A DNA stretch of 64,000 nucleotides. Origin: Pseudalgibacter ostreae. Lineage in GTDB: Bacteria; Bacteroidota; Bacteroidia; Flavobacteriales; Flavobacteriaceae. The translations under genes were made by a program, and so were the position numbers. Below the pieces are notes generated by a model. That model was given only the letters and a program-made list of their open reading frames with translations. It was not told where the DNA came from and did no database searches. Shown here in pieces: positions 60,260-64,000 of the stretch (positions are counted from its first letter, which is position 1; every line of letters starts with the position of its first letter). Location of the stretch: NCBI RefSeq assembly GCF_042427585.1, contig NZ_JBHMFC010000009.1, positions 62,001-126,000 on the forward strand, in the 5' to 3' direction.

Positions 60260-60727
60260 ATGAAACGAGCCATATTTCCTGGATCTTTCGACCCTATAAC
60301 ATTAGGACACTACGACATTATAAAACGAGGTGTTACGCTTTTTGATGAAATTATAGTGGCCATTGGTATTAATGCTGATAAAAAATACATGTTCTCTTTA
60401 GAAGAACGCATCAATTTTATTAAAAATACTTTTGCCGACGAGCCTAAAATTAAAGTAGTATCCTATAAGGGCTTGACAGTAGATTTCTGCAAAGAAAACG
60501 AGGTTGCATTTATTTTACGTGGACTAAGAAATCCTGCCGATTTTGAGTTTGAAAAAGCCATTGCTCATACCAATAGAGATTTAGCACCTATTGAAACCGT
60601 ATTCCTTCTAACCTCTGCAAGAACCTCTTATATTGCATCATCTATCGTGAGAGATGTTATTAGAAATAATGGAGATTACACCAAATTAGTACCCGACAGT
60701 GTTCGCGTTACGTTAAAGGAACTCTAA
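60260..60727 (+). CDS. coaD: Pantetheine-phosphate adenylyltransferase
   Basis: This 155-residue cytosolic enzyme has FPGSFDPITLGHYDIIKRG near 6-24, the nucleotidyltransferase TxGH motif, and LRGLRNPADFEFEKAIAHTN near 88-107. SARTSYIASSIVRDVIRNNG near 124-143 is the ISSTxVR variant. It forms dephospho-CoA from phosphopantetheine and ATP. In related genomes it usually follows ddl directly; here the lyase gene comes between. Confidence 0.95.
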   Translation: MKRAIFPGSFDPITLGHYDIIKRGVTLFDEIIVAIGINADKKYMFSLEERINFIKNTFADEPKIKVVSYKGLTVDFCKENEVAFILRGLRNPADFEFEKAIAHTNRDLAPIETVFLLTSARTSYIASSIVRDVIRNNGDYTKLVPDSVRVTLKEL

Positions 60728-60898
60728 TCTGTGATTTATTTTTATAGCTTTTTTATTATTAATAAATTATAATAAAAAAGCTTTCTAATAACCATAATAA
60801 ATTATTAACCTCGAACTAAAAAATAGCTATGTTTAACAAAATTGATAGGGTTAGAAATAGTTGAACTTAAATAAACCCTTTCAATACAATTAAACGCT

Positions 60899-61345
60899 AT
60901 GTATCAACTCACTTATTACTCAAAAGCCAATCAAAATATTTCTCAAAAAGATATCAGCGATATTTTAAATATTTCTACAAAAAGCAACCAATCGCAAGGT
61001 TTAACGGGCTGTTTAGTGTTTATCGAAAACACCTTTATCCAAATTTTAGAAGGTGATAAATTTAAAATAGAAACCCTTTATAAAACCTTACTTGCAGACA
61101 AAAGGCATACCGACTTAGTGTTGATTTCAAAAGGGTATTCAAGTAAAAGGTTTTTCCCAGAATGGGGTATGGCATATTGCCCTATATCGGATAAGACCAG
61201 TGAAGCATTCAAACATTTTCAACGTAATTTAAACCTGCTGCTTGACTTATCTCAACCCACAACAAATGTTGAAAATCAATTTTGGATTATCGTAAAATTA
61301 AAGTTATCCCAAAATAGAATCCCTTCACAACCAGGCACAGAATAA
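60899..61345 (+). CDS. BLUF-domain blue-light photoreceptor
   Basis: This 148-residue cytosolic protein is a single BLUF domain with a short C-terminal helix. Flavin-site residues are present: Tyr6 in QLTYYSKA, Asn in TKSNQSQGLTGCLVF near 30, Gln in FIQILEG near 49, and Trp and Met in FPEWGMAYCP near 90. It should bind FAD and switch on blue light through the Tyr-Gln hydrogen-bond network. No EAL, GGDEF or cyclase output is fused, so it must act through a partner that is not identified. It stands alone before the convergent sulP-type gene. Confidence 0.93.
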   Translation: MYQLTYYSKANQNISQKDISDILNISTKSNQSQGLTGCLVFIENTFIQILEGDKFKIETLYKTLLADKRHTDLVLISKGYSSKRFFPEWGMAYCPISDKTSEAFKHFQRNLNLLLDLSQPTTNVENQFWIIVKLKLSQNRIPSQPGTE

Positions 61346-61379
61346 GTTGTTTTTTACAAAAAACTACAAATGGACAGCA

Positions 61380-63044
61380 TTAAAACTTATACTCCCCTAA
61401 CCCTTTAGTAAAAGCTTCTGGATCTTCTGCCAAATGATAACGAGGATCATTGATGGCTTCTACGATAACCTCCCGAAACTTCGGATTAGACTTATAAAGC
61501 AATTGTTGGCAGTCTTTACTTAAATGTTTTAATTTAATGGTTTTGCCTTCGGCCTCGTACTTATTAACTAAGTTAAAAATAGCTTCTAGTGCCGAATGGT
61601 CACTTATCCGGGATTCTACAAAGTCAATTTCAACTTGATCTGGGTCATTCTTTACATCAAATTTTTCATTAAATGCTTGAATAGAGCCAAAGAATAAAGG
61701 CCCCCAAATTTCATAAGTTTTTATTTTACCGTCTTCGGAAAAACGTTTCCTTGCCCTAATTCTCTTTGCATTTTCCCATGCAAAAACTAGCGCAGAAATA
61801 ATAACGCCCACAAATACGGCAATCGCTAAATCGTAAATAACAGTTACTGCAGAAACAACTACCAAGACAAAAGCATCTGATTTAGGGATTTTTCTAAAAA
61901 TTCTAAAACTAGACCATGCAAAGGTTTCTATTACCATCATAAACATAACGCCTACTAATGCAGCGATTGGCACTTGTTCTATATACTCATCGGTAAATAA
62001 AATAAAAGTCAGCAAGGTTAGTGCCATCATAATACCCGATAATCTACCGCGACCACCTCCATTTATATTAATAACCGTTTGCCCGATCATGCCACATCCA
62101 CCAGTACCGCCAAACAGGCCGCTTACCATGTTTCCTGCCCCTTGGGCAACGCATTCTCGGTTTCCATCACCTCTTGTTTCGGTTAATTCGTCCACCAAGT
62201 TCATAGTCATTAACGACTCTATCAAACCTACAGAAGCAGCTAAAAAAGCATACGGTAATATAAATTTTAAGGTATCTAAATTAAAGGGCAAGTTTTGCCA
62301 TAACTCTAAATTAGGCGTAGGGAATTCACCTTTTAGCCCATTACCGCCACCTTCTGCTATATAAGACCCCACGGTACTTACGTCCAAACCTCCAAATACA
62401 ACCACACCTGTTGTAATAAGAATGGCCGTTAATGCTGCAGGAATTTTAGTTGTTATCTTTGGCAATAACCAGATTACCGCCATAGTAAGCATCACTAAGC
62501 CAATCATCATATATAACTCAACACCTTGCATCGGTATATTGATGTACTGCTTAACACCATCTGTACTTACTTCAAGTTTTTTATGAGAAAACATACTAAC
62601 TTGAGCCAAAAAAATAACGATTGCCAAACCATTTACAAACCCTAACATGACGGAGTGCGGAATTAAACGTACAAATCGACCTAGTTTAAATAGGCCTGCA
62701 CTTATTTGGAATATCCCCATCAATATAACTGCAGCCAATAAATAGAAATAGCCCATATTCTCTACAGGAACATCGAACAACATTCCTTTGGTATGACCTT
62801 CGGATATTAAGTTTACAAAAATAACGGCAACAGCACCGGCTGCTCCAGATATTAAACCGGGTCTACCCCCAAAAATCGCTGTAATTAGGCCTACAATAAA
62901 GGCGCCAGAAAGTGCTACTAAAGGATCAATTTGTGCCACAAAAGCAAAAGCTACCACCTCTGGTATCATGGCTAGCGATACAGTGATACCCGCTAGCACG
63001 TCATCTTTGATGTTTGGTGTTATCTTCCTTACAAATTCTGTCAT
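61380..63044 (-). CDS. SulP family inorganic anion transporter with STAS domain
   Basis: This 554-residue inner-membrane protein has the SulP core: DDVLAGITVSLAMIPEVVAF near 14-33, PLVALSGAFIVGLITAIFGG and RPGLISGAAGAVAV near 57-70, GNMVSGLFGGTGGCGMIGQT near 309-328, and about 12 spans. The STAS domain is at about 440-530 (EIWGPLFFGSIQAFNEKFD). Such proteins move sulfate, bicarbonate or chloride; the substrate is not visible. It is 110 bases downstream of a small companion gene on the same strand. Confidence 0.92.
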   Translation of the reverse strand: MTEFVRKITPNIKDDVLAGITVSLAMIPEVVAFAFVAQIDPLVALSGAFIVGLITAIFGGRPGLISGAAGAVAVIFVNLISEGHTKGMLFDVPVENMGYFYLLAAVILMGIFQISAGLFKLGRFVRLIPHSVMLGFVNGLAIVIFLAQVSMFSHKKLEVSTDGVKQYINIPMQGVELYMMIGLVMLTMAVIWLLPKITTKIPAALTAILITTGVVVFGGLDVSTVGSYIAEGGGNGLKGEFPTPNLELWQNLPFNLDTLKFILPYAFLAASVGLIESLMTMNLVDELTETRGDGNRECVAQGAGNMVSGLFGGTGGCGMIGQTVININGGGRGRLSGIMMALTLLTFILFTDEYIEQVPIAALVGVMFMMVIETFAWSSFRIFRKIPKSDAFVLVVVSAVTVIYDLAIAVFVGVIISALVFAWENAKRIRARKRFSEDGKIKTYEIWGPLFFGSIQAFNEKFDVKNDPDQVEIDFVESRISDHSALEAIFNLVNKYEAEGKTIKLKHLSKDCQQLLYKSNPKFREVIVEAINDPRYHLAEDPEAFTKGLGEYKF

Positions 63045-63154
63045 GGTTATTTTTTTGAAGGTGCAAATTTAATGTTAAAATAAAGAAGCACAAGGTTTAC
63101 TTTCAATATTTTAGAAATAAAGTATTGAATACAAAAAATAACAAAAATCAATAC

Positions 63155-63520
63155 TTACTGTTTCGCTAACCAATCTAGAGCTTCATCCCTCGAATGAAAC
63201 AAGTCTATATTCCAGTTTTTATCACTATTAATATTAATTAGGGTCTCCGTAGACATTAATGCCCCTACAGACCCAATAACAACAGCGATGTCTTTAATTT
63301 CCTTTAAGCTCAATATGGTTCTTTGTGCATTAAAATTTAAACAATAAGAATGTTTTTTGTTGATGATTAAAGAAAATGGAGGTTGTAGTGCACTCAGTAA
63401 AAAATCATGATATTCATCTACCATAATCTCATCTATGATTACCCCATCATTTATAATAACTTCAGCTAATTTTTTATTAATTATTGTTATTGTCCCAAAA
63501 GACAGGCTATAACTCTTCAT
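63155..63520 (-). CDS. Hypothetical STAS/SpoIIAA-like small protein
   Basis: This 121-residue protein has no signal or span. It has the layout of SpoIIAA-like or DUF7793-type proteins: strand FGTITIINKKLAEVIINDGV near 8-27, helix DEYHDFLLSAL, strand FSLIINKKHSYCLNFN near 54, then ALMSTETLININ and the ending HSRDEALDWLAKQ, typical of SpoIIAA-like folds where a helix follows FxxxxEALxWL. It is 110 bases upstream of the SulP gene. It may modulate the transporter (inference). The family assignment is tentative. Confidence 0.6.
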   Translation of the reverse strand: MKSYSLSFGTITIINKKLAEVIINDGVIIDEIMVDEYHDFLLSALQPPFSLIINKKHSYCLNFNAQRTILSLKEIKDIAVVIGSVGALMSTETLININSDKNWNIDLFHSRDEALDWLAKQ

Positions 63521-63754
63521 GCAAACACTTTAAATTGAGAAACTTAACGTATTACTTTAAAAAAACCCTCTTTATTTAGCAATTTATATTGCATTCATAA
63601 ACTAGCCCAATATAAGTATAAAATTAAACTAAACCCGTACAATGCCATCTTAAAACTAAAATTACGCTACCAAAGCTGTAACCAGAGCAAACATCTCTTA
63701 ATTACCAGTCTATTATAAAATACCATGACTCTATATGATATAAGCTTTTAATAA

Positions 63755-64000
63755 CTACATACGTTCTGGTACTTCAATGCCCATTATACTAAAAGCCTGT
63801 TTAATTACAGCGGCTACTTTACTTGAGAGCTGTACACGAAGTATTTTTTCTTTTAAATCATCGGCGCCTAAAATAGAAACGTTCTGATAAAAAGAATTAA
63901 ACTCCTTAACCAATTCGTAGGTGTAATTTGCTATTAGCGCGGGACTATGTTGAGATGCTGCATTTTGAATGACTTCTGCAAACAGTTCCAACTGTTTGAT
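63755..64000 (-). CDS. argS: Arginyl-tRNA synthetase, C-terminal part (partial)
   Basis: The 81 visible residues read in frame from the window edge: LELFAEVIQNAASQHSPALI, ANYTYELVKEFNSFYQNVSI and VAAVIKQAFSIMGIEVPERM. That is the DALR anticodon-binding domain and the GIEVPERM end of bacterial ArgS. The catalytic domain with HIGH and KMSKR lies beyond 64000. The 235-base gap towards the next gene has no visible features. The enzyme attaches arginine to its tRNA. Confidence 0.94.
   Translation of the reverse strand: MKQLELFAEVIQNAASQHSPALIANYTYELVKEFNSFYQNVSILGADDLKEKILRVQLSSKVAAVIKQAFSIMGIEVPERM

Noticed and set aside
1..64000. Search by eye for tRNA, rRNA, CRISPR arrays, insertion sequences or phage genes
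   Set aside because: No cloverleaf with a TTCGA arm, no regularly spaced repeats, no transposase or integrase, and no structural phage genes were recognised. A tRNAscan or IS search could still find something I missed.

Overview
The window is an AT-rich chromosomal segment of a marine member of the Bacteroidota, almost certainly Flavobacteriaceae. The evidence is several promoters of the Bacteroidota type (TTTG, about 19 bases, TANNTTTG), a 950-residue CarB, families typical of the phylum (DUF3810, DUF4199, DUF6448, GlmU-like nucleotidyltransferase, carboxypeptidase-regulatory-like domains, TonB receptors), and marine polysaccharide genes (a family 7 alginate-lyase-like protein, sulfatase relics and a formylglycine-generating enzyme). 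I saw no tRNA, rRNA, CRISPR array, prophage or intact insertion sequence.

Layout. 1-5.3 kb: catalase tail, a methyltransferase, a TetR / AhpD-like / DsbA-like / HAD stress cluster, a lipoprotein and a small secreted protein. 5.6-12.9 kb: a metal-handling island with a b561-type cytochrome, a P1B ATPase with a CPG motif, an HMA metallochaperone, a His-rich DUF6448 protein, a membrane-anchored AraC regulator and a P1B-4-type SPC ATPase. 12.9-21.4 kb: a decaying accessory region with about 0.95 kb of gene-poor DNA and two wrecked iduronate-2-sulfatase-like genes, which flank an HxlR/VOC divergent pair and an NRDE gene. Next to them are an intact ThuA protein, an intact formylglycine-generating enzyme and GlpD. 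21.5-36.4 kb: mostly housekeeping (YidD, PepD, DUF3810, two SpoU methyltransferases, M48 protease, DEAD-box helicase, sirtuin, CarB, L34).

36.5-40.3 kb: an iron-uptake pair (TonB siderophore receptor and PepSY reductase-like protein). Its promoter sits between two matching imperfect palindromes that look like an iron-repressor operator pair. 40.4-41.1 kb: a long perfect hairpin and a decayed cardiolipin synthase. 41.1-54.3 kb: lytic transglycosylase, hydrolase, small acetyltransferase-like protein, MtaB, peptide-binding lipoprotein, lysoplasmalogenase-like protein, GlmU-like enzyme, L31B, DUF4199, glycosyltransferase, phosphoglucomutase and an MsbA-like exporter. 54.5-56.1 kb: an ECF sigma operon with membrane and periplasmic partners. 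56.2-60.7 kb: RluD, PASTA, Ddl and CoaD, with an alginate-lyase-like lipoprotein inserted between Ddl and CoaD. 60.9-64.0 kb: a BLUF photoreceptor, a SulP transporter with a small companion protein, and the C-terminus of ArgS.

No single locus is a clear unknown defence or mobile system. The most interesting signals are the sulfatase graveyard beside an intact sulfatase-maturing enzyme, a 41-bp sequence copied from the end of a lipoprotein gene onto the broken end of one sulfatase, the paired operators around the TonB promoter, the metal island, and the cardiolipin synthase relic.
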